Assembly: GCA_002166865.1 (NCBI GenBank)
Contig: NHTQ01000007.1
Location: 62,001 to 126,000, forward strand
Length of the DNA stretch: 64,000 bases
DNA from: Rhodobacteraceae bacterium WFHF2C18
Lineage (GTDB): Bacteria; Pseudomonadota; Alphaproteobacteria; Rhodobacterales; Rhodobacteraceae
Direction: 5' to 3'
Of the stretch, positions 45,754 to 55,262 are shown piece after piece. The position numbers were made by a program, and so were the translations under genes. The notes under the pieces were generated by a model. That model did not search any database. It saw only the letters and a program-made list of their open reading frames with translations, and was not told the DNA's origin. How positions within the stretch are numbered: position 1 is the first letter of the stretch; the number at the start of each line of letters is the position of its first letter.

Positions 45754-46688
45754 TGCCGGTTGTACTCCTTCTCGCCGTGATCACCGTCTCCGAAGCCACG
45801 ATCGGCGTCTTCGTCAAGCTGACCGGGGATGCGATCCCGATCCAGACGCTGAACTTCTACGCGCTGAGCTTTGCCGCCGCGTTCCTTGCACTGGCCATCC
45901 CGCACGCGACCGGCCGCCCTCTGCGCTTTCCGCGCGGCAACGTGAAGGACACGGTCATCATCGGGGCGCTCATCGCCGCGCAGATCAGCGTCTTCAACTA
46001 TGCGATGACGCTCGTGCCGATCGCCAACGCCGTGGTGTTCTGGAGCGTGGCCCCCTTCTTCGTGTTCATCTTCTCGGCGGTGTTCCTCGGCGAGCCCGCG
46101 AAGAAAAGCTACGTGCTGATCTTCGGGCTGGCGCTGGTGGGCATCGTGCTGGCCAAACCGCTGGCGGGCGGCGACTGGTTCGGCAACCTTGTCGCGCTCA
46201 GCACCGGCGCGATCTATGCCGCCATGGTCACATACATGCGCCATGAGGGACGCGAGGAGGCGGGAAACGATATCTTCTGGTCAATGGCGGTCGGAGCGGT
46301 CCTGCTGTCGCCGGCGCTGGGTCTCGCCGGGCCGGGCGAAGTCGGCAAACTCGTTGCCTATCCCGCCCTGGGCCTGTCGCTTCCCGTCATGCTGTGGGCG
46401 GTCTGCCTCGGCGTCGTCTCGACGGGGTTCGCCTATTTCGGGATTTCGCTGGTGCTCAAGAAGATCTCGGCAAACATCTATTCGCTGGTCGATATCATCG
46501 TCTCGCCGATCGTGGCGGCGACTCTGGGATACCTTGTCTTTGGCGAAGTTCCAGCGCAGGGCATGATCTTTGGTGGAGGATTGTTGCTCCTGTCCGGTTT
46601 TTGGCTGACGCGCGAGATGAGCCGCGGCAAGGAAACCGCTGCCGTCCACCCTTGCCAATGCGAGCAAATGAATGCACTTGGTGCCTGA
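45753..46688 (+). CDS. EamA (DMT superfamily) transporter
   Basis: 311 residues, ten predicted helices in two EamA halves. The ATG overlaps the stop of the CDF gene (TGATG), so they are co-translated. The C-terminal tail has a CxC (HPCQCEQ). Substrate unknown; the family exports metabolites. Its presence in a metal operon is unusual. Confidence 0.85.
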   Translation: MPVVLLLAVITVSEATIGVFVKLTGDAIPIQTLNFYALSFAAAFLALAIPHATGRPLRFPRGNVKDTVIIGALIAAQISVFNYAMTLVPIANAVVFWSVAPFFVFIFSAVFLGEPAKKSYVLIFGLALVGIVLAKPLAGGDWFGNLVALSTGAIYAAMVTYMRHEGREEAGNDIFWSMAVGAVLLSPALGLAGPGEVGKLVAYPALGLSLPVMLWAVCLGVVSTGFAYFGISLVLKKISANIYSLVDIIVSPIVAATLGYLVFGEVPAQGMIFGGGLLLLSGFWLTREMSRGKETAAVHPCQCEQMNALGA

Positions 46689-46707
46689 AATGGAAGGATA
46701 AATCGAG

Positions 46708-46902
46708 ATGAAGTTCTACGTGCCCGACATGAGTTGCGGTCACTGCGTCGCAGCCATAGACACGGCTCTCAGGGTGATCGATCCGGACGCGAGAGTCGAT
46801 AGCGATCTGACCTCGAAGACCGTCACGATCATTTCCGCGCAGGATGCCGCCACGCTTCAGGCCGCCCTCAAGGAGGCCGGCTACCCAGCAACTCCGGCTT
46901 GA
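46708..46902 (+). CDS. Heavy-metal-associated domain protein (CopZ-like)
   Basis: 64 residues forming one HMA domain with metal-binding Cys10 and Cys13 in DMSCGHC. It is probably a cytoplasmic Cu(I) chaperone that delivers copper to the P1B ATPase. AAGGATAAATCG lies before the ATG. Confidence 0.9.
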   Translation: MKFYVPDMSCGHCVAAIDTALRVIDPDARVDSDLTSKTVTIISAQDAATLQAALKEAGYPATPA

Positions 46903-46969
46903 TGAACTCTATGTGAAATCTTGACCGAATAGCCGCCAAAATCGAACAGGATTGGAACTGGAAATACGC

Positions 46970-47425
46970 ATGAACAGACGAGAATTCATTGTTGCGGGCG
47001 TCGCTGCCGCCGGGCTGCCCGGTGTGGTCCACGCTCAATCGCCCGCACCGCGCGTCGAGGTCTACAAATCGCCAACCTGCGGATGCTGCTCGGCCTGGAT
47101 CGAACATATGGAGCGCGCCGGCTTCGTCGTTGACGCACGCAATGTCGACCAAGACGCCCTGTATGCGTTCAAGGCGCAATCCGGGATCACGCCCGACCTG
47201 GCCTCGTGCCATACGGCGCTCGTAGATGGGTATGTCATTGAGGGCCATGTGCCGGCTGCAGACGTCGAACGACTGCTCGCCGAACGTCCCGAAGCCATCG
47301 GCCTGTCGGTTCCCGGTATGCCGATCGGCTCACCTGGCATGGAGATGGGCAACCAGCGTGATGCGTTCGACACACTGTTGCTGCTGAAAGACAGCTCTAC
47401 CGAGATCTTCGAGCGACATGCCTAA
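46970..47425 (+). CDS. DUF411 metal-binding protein
   Basis: 151 residues with an export signal (NRREFIVAGVAAAGLP). The DUF411 core follows: thioredoxin-like CGCC (SPTCGCCSAW) near residue 39 and a second conserved region with SCHTALVDGYVIEGHVP. DUF411 proteins are found in copper and silver operons. It is the last gene of the block; the stop at 47425 is 29 bases from the convergent prophage fibre gene. Confidence 0.9.
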   Translation: MNRREFIVAGVAAAGLPGVVHAQSPAPRVEVYKSPTCGCCSAWIEHMERAGFVVDARNVDQDALYAFKAQSGITPDLASCHTALVDGYVIEGHVPAADVERLLAERPEAIGLSVPGMPIGSPGMEMGNQRDAFDTLLLLKDSSTEIFERHA

Positions 47426-47453
47426 ACGAGACGGTTGAGGTGACAGATGCCGC

Positions 47454-48530
47454 TCAGCCGACCTTGCAGCCCCAGAAGGACGTGTGATCGGCAGCGAAAT
47501 AGCCGTCAGCGGCACGGAAGTTGCCCTGCAGCTCGACGGTGTCGCCGGCGGTGAGCGACACCATCGTCTGCAGCCAGAGCGCCGTAGCCTCGGGGACATG
47601 CGCGCCGCTGATCTCGCCCCGCGACCCGCGGATTTCGGTCGCGCCGTTCAGCACGAGCCGCCCGCTCATCCGCGCCGACGTGCTGGCGTTCACCTTGTAG
47701 AGCAGCGTCGCGCCGAAAAGGTAGGTGCCGTCCACCGGGGCCACGAAGCGGTTGTTCGCGGCGTCGAAGGCGCTCTGATCGTTGTAGTCGGTATTGTTGA
47801 TGGCGATCTTCGTCCAAGCCCCGACGCCGACATAGTTGTCGTAGTTCGTGTAGGCCTTGAACCGCGGCAGCCGGGGCTGATCGACAATGCCGGTGACGTT
47901 GTCGACGCTGAGCCCGTCGAAGAAGATGCTGCCGTCGGCGGAGACAGCGAGGCGGAATCGGTCGGAGCCGAAGAGGCCCACCAGCGCCTTGGTCACGAAG
48001 CCGGTCTGGAGCGTCAGGCCGAGATCGTCGCCCGCCGCCTCCTTGTTCATCGTGTAGAACAGATCGCCCGTGCCGCCCTCGGCGACGGTCTTCGCGGTCC
48101 AGAGCGCGGCATTGAGCTTGGCCGAGAACGGGTTCGACGCATCCGCCGTCGTGCCGATCCCCAGCAGGGCCATGTTCTGCAGCACGTCCGGGGTGGTCCC
48201 GATCCAGCCTGCGCCGTCATAGACCAGCAGCAGGCCCTCATCCTCGACCCACGCCCGCCAGCCGGTGCGCGGTGGCAGGCGCAGCCAGGCGCCATCGGTC
48301 CAGAGCGCAACGTTCAGGTCCCAGCCCGCCCAGTCGCCGGTCGCGCCCGAGGCGACGATGTAGCGGTCGCCATCGGCCGGGCTGGCAGGCGGCTCGGTCA
48401 GGTCGCGGTCGAGGACGGAGAGCTGGACGAGCCCGTCGAGAGTCCGCAGCGCCTCGTTGTGGGTGACATGCTTCTGGGCCTGCGCCGCCAGGATGTAGGG
48501 CAGCAGAAGATGGGTCGTGGCATCGGACAT
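47454..48530 (-). CDS. DUF2793 tail-fibre-like protein with C1q-like end
   Basis: 358 residues. The N-terminal part (LLPYILAAQAQKHVTHNEAL) is the DUF2793 domain seen at the end of GTA and prophage tail operons. The last 130 residues (GAWTKIAINNTDYNDQSAF, then VDGTYLFGATLLYKV) look like a C1q/TNF-type jelly roll, suited to trimeric receptor binding. It lies seven bases after the TIM-barrel gene. Confidence 0.85.
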   Translation of the reverse strand: MSDATTHLLLPYILAAQAQKHVTHNEALRTLDGLVQLSVLDRDLTEPPASPADGDRYIVASGATGDWAGWDLNVALWTDGAWLRLPPRTGWRAWVEDEGLLLVYDGAGWIGTTPDVLQNMALLGIGTTADASNPFSAKLNAALWTAKTVAEGGTGDLFYTMNKEAAGDDLGLTLQTGFVTKALVGLFGSDRFRLAVSADGSIFFDGLSVDNVTGIVDQPRLPRFKAYTNYDNYVGVGAWTKIAINNTDYNDQSAFDAANNRFVAPVDGTYLFGATLLYKVNASTSARMSGRLVLNGATEIRGSRGEISGAHVPEATALWLQTMVSLTAGDTVELQGNFRAADGYFAADHTSFWGCKVG

Positions 48531-48537
48531 GGGGTCC

Positions 48538-51500
48538 TCAGAATGTCAGCGTGACGGTCTTGGGCGCGCCCCGCCCGGCGAGGGCGGAGAGCTGAAAGAT
48601 GCGGATGTCGAGCGTGTCGCCAGGGGCGAGCAGCGCGCCCCAGTCGGCGGTCTGCTGGGCGGCGGTGTAGACGGCGCTGGTGGTGGCGGTGCTCAGCACC
48701 CGCTTCACGGTCGTGCCGTCGAGAATCTCGACCTCGTAGGCTTCGAGCTCCTCGGCCAGCGGCACCTCGAGCCCGCCCCAGTTGTCGGCCGCGAGCGCGC
48801 GGGACCGGCGCGTCCAGCGGATCGTCAGATCGCCGGGCGCGCGTGGCGTGCGCCACGGCTGCTCGACATGGACGACCGAGAACGGCCGCAGCCCCACGCC
48901 CTGAGGCGTGAAGGATTGCGCGACATAGGTCTCGTCGCTGACCGAACGGCTCGCCGGGCCGATGCGCCAGTTCCAAGGGATGCTGAGATCAGCCTCGGCG
49001 ATGGGCAGCGAAGCGAGGCTGTCATCGAGCACAACCACACGCGCGCCCGCCGGCGCGGGGTTGCCCATGGCATCCTCGGTGCCGCTCTGGCCACGCAGCA
49101 AGCGGGTCAGCCGATACCGGCCGGGGGCGAGCAGCTCGGCCGCGCCCGCCTGGACGATTTCCCAGGCGCCGGGCGCGCTCTCGATGGCCAGCGCGTTAGC
49201 CCCGCCGAAGAGCGCCAGGTCCGTTATGCTTTCCAGCGTGCCTGTCAGCAGATCGACGACCAGAGCATTGCCGAGATCGAAGCGCGACGTCGGCCCCGCG
49301 TAGAAGTCCGAGACCAGTGTGCCGATCCGGGCGCGACTGCCGAACGTGGTCAGCAGCTCGAAGCCATCGGTCGAAGGGCTGCGGAACACCGCCATCTCGC
49401 CCGGCCACGGCACGGCATGCGCCGCAGCGAAGGGGCGGTGCGCGGGCTGGTCCTCGGTCAGCTGCGGCAGGTCGAGGAGCACCGCCTCGGGCGCGCCGAA
49501 GACGACGGCCTGCGAGAGCGCCGACGGCCGCGGCGCGCCGGGCGGCAGATCGTACGCCTCCCGGTCCTGACGGACGGCTTCGATGCCACGCGCGTCCGCA
49601 TCGGCGATGGAGACGAGCCGCAGCGGGACCGCCCGGCCGTCATGGGCGAACGACACGACATCGGCCGGGTCGAGCGCCAACCGCGACGGCGGCAGGCGGA
49701 ATACCGCACTCTCGCGGCTGGTCCAGGCCTCCATCAGCGCCCGGCGGCAGCGGCGCTCCGCTTCCTCGGGCGGCACCGCCATGGGGAAGGACTCGGACGC
49801 GATCCGCGTCGTGTCGACGGTGATGCGCCGGGCCTCGACCTGCGCCGCCTCGTAATCCTCGTCGGCGCGGGCGACCTGCCATTTCAGGGCCTGTGGCAGT
49901 TCGGTCTCCTGGCCGCGGGTCAGTTCGAGGACGTCGCCCTCGCGTGCGGCGACGAGATCGTCGGGGCTGATGCTCGCCACCGCGGCCCAACCGCGCATGA
50001 CGAAGCGGATCACACCCTCCGTCTCCACCGCGTCGAAGCCGAAGTGGCGGGCAAGCGTGGTGATGGACGCACGCGGGGACTCGAGTGCGCCGATGGCGTA
50101 GCCTTCCACCGCACCCCAGAGGCCGGTGACGTCGATCCGGGACTCGGGGAGCCCGGCGCGCAGGCAGAGGTGCCGCACGAGAGCGGCCAGCGAGACCGCG
50201 CCGAGCCGCCCGGTCAGCCAGTGGCCCAGCCGCCAGTTCGCACCGTCAGTCCAGACATCCGTGAGCGCCGGGAAAAAGGGATAGGGCCGCGCGTCCCATG
50301 TCCAGGCAGCGCATTCGGGGACATGCACCATCCGGCCGCCGTAGACCGACGAGACCGGGTTGTTCGCGGCCTCGCTCCAGAAAAGGTAGGTCGCCTCGAG
50401 GTAGGCCCGCTGGATGGCGTCGTCGCGCCAGCCCCGCGAGAAGTACGGCGTGAAGCTCTCCGAAGATTTTGGGTCGAAGAAGACGTTGGGCTGGTTCGTG
50501 CCGCGGTCGATGGCCGGGCAGCCGAGCTCGGTGAACCAGATCGGCTTGGACTCGGGCACCCACGCTGTCGGCGTCCAGCTCTCCACCCCGCCGGGGCGGT
50601 CGTAGTGCGCGTTCGACCACCAGGCGCGCAGATCCTTGTAGCGGAACACCCAGGGCTTGCCGTTCGGCGGGTCACTCGGACCCGTGGCGTTCCCCGCCTC
50701 ACCACCATCCGTGATCGGAGTGCGCACCTGCGCGGAGCGGTCGGCCGCGCTGGCATAGAACCAGTCGAAGCCTTCGCCGCCCGCGATGTTCGCCTGCAGG
50801 TAGGCGCGGTCGTAAATCGCGGGCCAGCCCTCGGCCGCGTCGGCATGCTCGAACCCGTCGCGCCAATCGGAGAGCGGTATGTAGTTGTCGATACCGATGA
50901 AATCGACCTCCGGATCGGCCCAGAGCGGATCGAGGTGGAAGAAGACGTCGCCACTGCCGTCGCCGGGCTGGTGGCCGAAGTACTCCGACCAGTCCGCCGC
51001 GTAGCTGATCGCCGTGCCGGACCCGAGGATGCTCCGCACGTCGGCCGCCAAGTCCTTGAACGCCTGCACCGCCGGATAGGCGCTGGCGCCCGAGCGGATC
51101 GTCGTCAGCCCGCGCATTTCCGTCCCGATCAGGAAGGCATCGACGCCGCCGGCCGCCGCGCAGAGATGCGCATAATGCAGAACCATGCGGCGCAGACCCC
51201 AATCGCCTGCCGCGCCGGTCCAGGAGACGGTCTCGCCAGAGACCGCGAAGTCGGACGGGCTGGCGCTGCCGAAGAAGTCCGCGACCTGGCTTGCCGCTGC
51301 GGCGGTCTTGTCCACGCTTCCGGCATAGCCCGCCGCCGGGGCGCAGGTGATCCGGCCGCGCCAGGGGAACGCCGGCTGGACCGTCTCGGCAGCGTTGTCC
51401 GAATACGGGTCCGGCAGCGTGTTGCCCGGCGGGACGTCCATCAGGATGAACGGGTAGAAGGTCACCCGCAGCCCGCGGGCCTTCATCTCCTTGATCGCCT

Positions 51501-52542
51501 GGACCACCGCGAAGTCGGCCGGCGTGCCGCCATAGACCGGCCGGTCCTGGTCATCGCGGCTGACGAGATGGGCGGCGGCGCGCGAGACGCCGTTGACGGA
51601 CCATGTCTGCGGGCTCGTCGTCTTGGCAGAGACCTCGACGCCCGGGCGGATCGCGCAGTCGCCCACGCGGACGTCGTTCCCGAACCAAGCGACCACAAGG
51701 CTGACGCTCTCCACCTTCGGCGCCATGGCCTGCAGCCGGTCCAGCGCCACGACCATGTCGGCGGTGTCCGAGAGCGCGTTCAGGTTCTCCGGGGTCTGCG
51801 CGCCGCCGCTGCCTTTGCGGATGCCGGTCGTGGCATAGGTGAACTCGCCCGAGGCCGGGATCATGGTGACGGCGCGGGTCAGACCCTCGGCCGTGTCGGG
51901 ATCGGCGAGTGGCCGGAAGACCTCGAAAGAGAGCTGCGGCAGGCGGTTGCCGTAGTTGCCGAGCGGCAGATCCTCGAAGACGACATAGGCCGTGCCGCGA
52001 TAGGCCGGGGTGTTCGCGGCGCCCATCTTGGCGGCGATGAACGGATCGGCGGTCTGCAATTCGTCGCCTGGATACCAGCGCCAGGTGATCCCCGCCGTGT
52101 CGAGAAGCTTCCCGTCCGCCCAGATGCGGCCGATGCCGGTGATCGGGCCCTCGCACAAGGCGACGGCAAAGCTGGCGTAGTAGAGATACTCGGTGGTCTT
52201 GACCTTGCCGCCGCCCCCGCCGCCCTTGCCGCCGCCCTGCGTGGTGGTCTTGGTTTCCTCGCGGAAGTCGGTCGCCCAGATGATGTTGCCGCCCATGCGC
52301 ATGCGGCCGAAGACGCGCGGAATGACGGCGCCTTCGGTGGACGAGGTGATCCGCAGGCTGTCGAGCCGCGGCCCCTCGATCCGCTGGGTCGGCGCAAGCG
52401 AGGAGACGGTCCAGCTGTCGACCACCGAGCCGATGGCGGAGCCGACGAAGCTGCCGATGGTCGCGGCACTCACGCCCAGAATGCCGCCGCCAATGCTGCC
52501 ACCGATTGCGGTTCCGACAGCCCCGAGAACAAGCGTCGCCAT
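48538..52542 (-). CDS. GTA-type host specificity protein with TIM-barrel domain
   Basis: 1334 residues, close to the length of RcGTA gp15 (about 1300). It begins with a glycine-rich hydrophobic segment (MATLVLGAVGTAIGGSIGG). A glycoside-hydrolase-like TIM barrel lies in the middle (YAADWSEYFGHQ, VDFIGIDNYIPLSDW, KPIWFTELGCPAID), followed by the phage tail_3 type domain. Acidic residues in ELGCP and IGTEMRG could be catalytic. It forms the tail tip that contacts and perhaps digests the host surface. The start at 52542 is where an NlpC-like fragment ends. Confidence 0.93.
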   Translation of the reverse strand: MATLVLGAVGTAIGGSIGGGILGVSAATIGSFVGSAIGSVVDSWTVSSLAPTQRIEGPRLDSLRITSSTEGAVIPRVFGRMRMGGNIIWATDFREETKTTTQGGGKGGGGGGKVKTTEYLYYASFAVALCEGPITGIGRIWADGKLLDTAGITWRWYPGDELQTADPFIAAKMGAANTPAYRGTAYVVFEDLPLGNYGNRLPQLSFEVFRPLADPDTAEGLTRAVTMIPASGEFTYATTGIRKGSGGAQTPENLNALSDTADMVVALDRLQAMAPKVESVSLVVAWFGNDVRVGDCAIRPGVEVSAKTTSPQTWSVNGVSRAAAHLVSRDDQDRPVYGGTPADFAVVQAIKEMKARGLRVTFYPFILMDVPPGNTLPDPYSDNAAETVQPAFPWRGRITCAPAAGYAGSVDKTAAAASQVADFFGSASPSDFAVSGETVSWTGAAGDWGLRRMVLHYAHLCAAAGGVDAFLIGTEMRGLTTIRSGASAYPAVQAFKDLAADVRSILGSGTAISYAADWSEYFGHQPGDGSGDVFFHLDPLWADPEVDFIGIDNYIPLSDWRDGFEHADAAEGWPAIYDRAYLQANIAGGEGFDWFYASAADRSAQVRTPITDGGEAGNATGPSDPPNGKPWVFRYKDLRAWWSNAHYDRPGGVESWTPTAWVPESKPIWFTELGCPAIDRGTNQPNVFFDPKSSESFTPYFSRGWRDDAIQRAYLEATYLFWSEAANNPVSSVYGGRMVHVPECAAWTWDARPYPFFPALTDVWTDGANWRLGHWLTGRLGAVSLAALVRHLCLRAGLPESRIDVTGLWGAVEGYAIGALESPRASITTLARHFGFDAVETEGVIRFVMRGWAAVASISPDDLVAAREGDVLELTRGQETELPQALKWQVARADEDYEAAQVEARRITVDTTRIASESFPMAVPPEEAERRCRRALMEAWTSRESAVFRLPPSRLALDPADVVSFAHDGRAVPLRLVSIADADARGIEAVRQDREAYDLPPGAPRPSALSQAVVFGAPEAVLLDLPQLTEDQPAHRPFAAAHAVPWPGEMAVFRSPSTDGFELLTTFGSRARIGTLVSDFYAGPTSRFDLGNALVVDLLTGTLESITDLALFGGANALAIESAPGAWEIVQAGAAELLAPGRYRLTRLLRGQSGTEDAMGNPAPAGARVVVLDDSLASLPIAEADLSIPWNWRIGPASRSVSDETYVAQSFTPQGVGLRPFSVVHVEQPWRTPRAPGDLTIRWTRRSRALAADNWGGLEVPLAEELEAYEVEILDGTTVKRVLSTATTSAVYTAAQQTADWGALLAPGDTLDIRIFQLSALAGRGAPKTVTLTF

Positions 52543-52612
52543 CAGTTGGCCTCCGGGAACAGGAAGGCGAAGGCGATGCGCCGCCGCCAGGACACGGTGA
52601 GCGGTTCGGGCC
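52543..52612 (-). pseudogene. 3' fragment of an NlpC/P60 tail gene
   Basis: The 22 codons directly upstream of the TIM-barrel gene translate as EPLTVSWRRRIAFAFLFPEA and end at a stop, homologous to the C-terminus of the NlpC/P60 protein encoded at 56695 (EPITQAWRRRIAFAFLFPQ). The rest of that gene is missing, replaced by an IS110 remnant. Confidence 0.8.
52561..52591. repeat. 31-bp direct repeat, copy 1
   Basis: An exact 31-bp sequence starting AGGAAGGCGAAGG occurs here and at 56711-56741. Both lie within the same codons of NlpC C-termini. The copies bracket about 4.1 kb of cargo. Confidence 0.95.
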
Positions 52613-53003
52613 GGTCTGTGCCATGGCGATCGCCACCTTCGCGCCCGACATGCGCGAATTTCGCCGCGCACGTGACTTCTCGGCGTCGTGCTGAAAGCAC
52701 GCCTCGGGCGTGACGTTGGGGCTGGTTCCCCGGCAGCATTCCAGCGGCGGCAAGCAGAAGCTCGGCCGAACGTCCAAGATGGGCCAGCGCGACATCCGGT
52801 GCCTGCTGATCGTTGGGGCGATGTCCGTCGTGCATTGGCGGGGCGGTGACGGTGGCAAGCCCGGGTCGTGGCTCTCTCGCATGCTGGCGCGCAAACCCCG
52901 CATGCTTGTCGCCATCGCCCTGGCCAACAAGATGGCCCGGACGGTCTGGGCCATGCTCACGCGCAAAGAGGACTACAGGGATCCGGCCGGCGCGGTCTCC
53001 TGA
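52608..53003 (+). mobile_element. IS110-family transposase C-terminal remnant
   Basis: The plus-strand translation (GPVCAMAIATFAPDMREFRR, then LGLVPRQHSSGGKQKLGRTS, MGQRDIRCLLIVGAM, MLARKPRMLVAIALANKMA) is the C-terminal transposase_20 region of IS110 elements. The N-terminal DEDD domain is missing. Between ARDFSA and LGLVPRQ an extra segment of about 28 bases (near 52681-52709) breaks the frame. Inactive remnant. Confidence 0.8.
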
Positions 53004-53340
53004 CTGCAACCGCCGGAACGTCGGCGATGTAAGGAGGACGATGACCAGCATGGGCAAATGATCGACAAGATCCGGAACGGGAAAACCAGTGGCATCCAAC
53101 GAGCCCTGAGCTCGCCATTTTGATCTGGGCCCGGTCCGCGCATCACCATACCGGCCCGCGGCATGCAACGGCCGCACCCGAGAGGCCTGAAACATGACCG
53201 CACTCGATCACATGCTCACAGCGTCGAAGATCTTGCATCGAAGTGGGCATCCAAACATGGACGCCGATTGACAACGATGCGCTAGGGATGGAGTGTCACA
53301 TCGAGAAGATTTGGCAGTCCCAGAAGGAGAGGTTTCTGGT
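53004..53340. other. Non-coding stretch after the IS110 remnant
   Basis: No gene is supported. Part probably belongs to the right end of the IS110 element. GC-rich inverted segments near 53125-53165 (GGCCCGGTCCGCG and CCGGCCCGCGG) can pair. A purine-rich ribosome binding site at the end serves the next gene. Confidence 0.5.
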
Positions 53341-53928
53341 TTGACACGCTCTTTTCCCCGAAGACCCGCCCATGCCCTTGTCAGCGGCCTAGCCCTGGCA
53401 CTCACATTGTCAGGCGGTCCAGCCGCCGCCCAGAAGGCGCCGGCGCTGATCAGGCAGCACGTGTTCGAACAGATTTCCGTGTCCTCCGAGCCCTTCCATG
53501 AGCCAGCCCTCGACGAGTTGATTGAGACCACGATGTGGCGGGTGGCGATAGAGCAGTATGGCGGTGGGCGGAGCATGCTCTTCATGGCTGTCCAAGATGG
53601 CGAGGTGCTGCGTATACACCGTCACGGAACGCCCGAGAGCAGGGAGAACTTTCTCAGGCTGCTGCCCGATGATTTTCGTCTTGAGTCGGAGGCGGATGCC
53701 CGGCGCATAATCGCGGCCGTTCTCACGCTCCATTCGGAGTTCAGCGAGCCGGACGTGCCTCTCGACGAGATGCGGATGGAGGCCCGGAAGGGGGAGTATC
53801 TTTTCGTCGATGGAGACCGCTTCGGCGAGGCGACGGGCTACCGCATCACCTACGACGACCAGCAGCGCCCGACAGGGTTCGAGTATAGCTGGGAACTGGA
53901 GACTGAGCCGCTTGAGGATGCTGGTTAG
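53341..53928 (+). CDS. Secreted protein of unknown function (prophage cargo)
   Basis: 195 residues from a TTG start preceded by AAGGAGAGG; an ATG at 53293 in frame is the alternative. The signal peptide (ALVSGLALALTLSGGPAAAQ) is clear. The mature protein is rich in charged residues and has no cysteine. Family not recognised. It lies in the cargo between the two tail-gene fragments. Confidence 0.65.
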   Translation: MTRSFPRRPAHALVSGLALALTLSGGPAAAQKAPALIRQHVFEQISVSSEPFHEPALDELIETTMWRVAIEQYGGGRSMLFMAVQDGEVLRIHRHGTPESRENFLRLLPDDFRLESEADARRIIAAVLTLHSEFSEPDVPLDEMRMEARKGEYLFVDGDRFGEATGYRITYDDQQRPTGFEYSWELETEPLEDAG

Positions 53929-53991
53929 GCCGAGACGGAAAGCCACCAGTCCAAGCCCACACAACGACATGTTCAGCCTTGGGGTAGAGGC

Positions 53992-54930
53992 ATGAGGCCA
54001 ATATCACTTGCGGCGATCCTGTTTTCCGCGGCCACTCCGGTTATTGCTGTGGCGCAGGAGCCCGAAACCGTGAGCGTCAGTTCTGGCGAGATCACTGTGA
54101 CGATCTCCGTGTCAGGCCAGACGATCACACAGACCTTCCCGCCGCGCCAACGCACGGCAACGATGACTATGGCACCCGATCGCAGAAGCTTCACGCTCCG
54201 CATGAATGGGGTTTCGCTGTTGTTCCATCGCGTCTGTGGCGAGGCGCTCGATCTGTCGGCCGCCGACGGGATCGAGGAGCTTGACGCTGACGCATTGCGG
54301 CGGGGGAACGCACCGGCCTGGCGAGGCTCCCTGCCTGTCGCCGGGGCATCCTACGACTACGTGGCCTTCGAGCAGGGTGACGGCAGTTACAGGGGCTATA
54401 CGGTGATCCGGAGCGAGGGGGCCGTTACACATGGTCTCTGGCAAATCAGCCGGACGGTTGGCGACGAAGGCGCTCCGCCAAAGCCGGCGTTCTCACCCGT
54501 GCAGCGCGATCTCGCGCTCGACCTCCTGGCCGAGGTGTTGAAGCTGCCGCGGGAAGGGCTGGGAAGTTATGTAACCCTGTCCCGCCTACCTAGCGGGGGC
54601 AAGGGTGGCTTCGGTCCGGGCATTGTCGCGGAGATGGCGCTCGACGAAGCCCGCCGTGTCATCCCGGCTGAGAAGCTTCGTGGTCAGCCCTGTGCCGGGC
54701 CGGACAACGGAGGACCAGCCGCGATCCTGACGATCCGAATATTTCGCGAGGGTCAAGACGGGGAACAGCCAGAAGTTCAAGTCGAACTCAGCGACCCGAA
54801 GACCCGAGACATCCGAGATTTCGGGCTTGAAGACGCCGAAGGAGAAAGCCGGCAGGACTACACCGAGGCGCTGTCGGAGGCCGCGGCCCAGCTACAATCG
54901 GGTCCACCAGTGAGTGGCTTGGCCCGGTAG
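53992..54930 (+). CDS. Secreted protein of unknown function (prophage cargo)
   Basis: 312 residues with a signal peptide (LAAILFSAATPVIAVAQ). The first part looks beta-rich (VSVSSGEITVTISVSGQ). Two cysteines are present (RVCGEAL and QPCAGPD), possibly disulfide-bonded. No recognised domain. It follows the previous gene by 63 bases in the same direction, so the two may be co-transcribed. Confidence 0.68.
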   Translation: MRPISLAAILFSAATPVIAVAQEPETVSVSSGEITVTISVSGQTITQTFPPRQRTATMTMAPDRRSFTLRMNGVSLLFHRVCGEALDLSAADGIEELDADALRRGNAPAWRGSLPVAGASYDYVAFEQGDGSYRGYTVIRSEGAVTHGLWQISRTVGDEGAPPKPAFSPVQRDLALDLLAEVLKLPREGLGSYVTLSRLPSGGKGGFGPGIVAEMALDEARRVIPAEKLRGQPCAGPDNGGPAAILTIRIFREGQDGEQPEVQVELSDPKTRDIRDFGLEDAEGESRQDYTEALSEAAAQLQSGPPVSGLAR

Positions 54931-55262
54931 AGGCCCCGGATTGGGTTTGCCGACTGGGTTGTCGAGGCATAGGGTGTTTACCCCCCGCTCTACTCGTGAT
55001 TCCCGCGTCTGGATAAGAGCGCCTCGAAACTTCGACACTTAGATCGCTCCGCACGTCCGCGCTTGTTGCCGGATCGTGGTGGAGTCGCTCAGCATCTCCG
55101 CAATCACCAATTCCTCTGCTAGCAAAAACAGCTCGCCGGCCACCCGCGTCGGCACCCCCTAACCGCAGTCACGACGATCCGACACGCATCGATAGTGATG
55201 TGTCGGCGCCTCAAAAAGCCGACTGTTCCCCTTGTTTGTGGGGGCGCCGCCATGGCAGAGAC
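54931..55262. other. Intergenic stretch between convergent cargo genes
   Basis: No gene is seen. A short inverted repeat CCGACAC...GTGTCGG (55179-55206) could terminate transcription from either side. Confidence 0.45.

Noticed and set aside
48517..52713. 1398-codon open frame antisense to the TIM-barrel tail gene
   Set aside because: Same cause: GC-driven shadow frame; the sense strand has clear domains and operon spacing.
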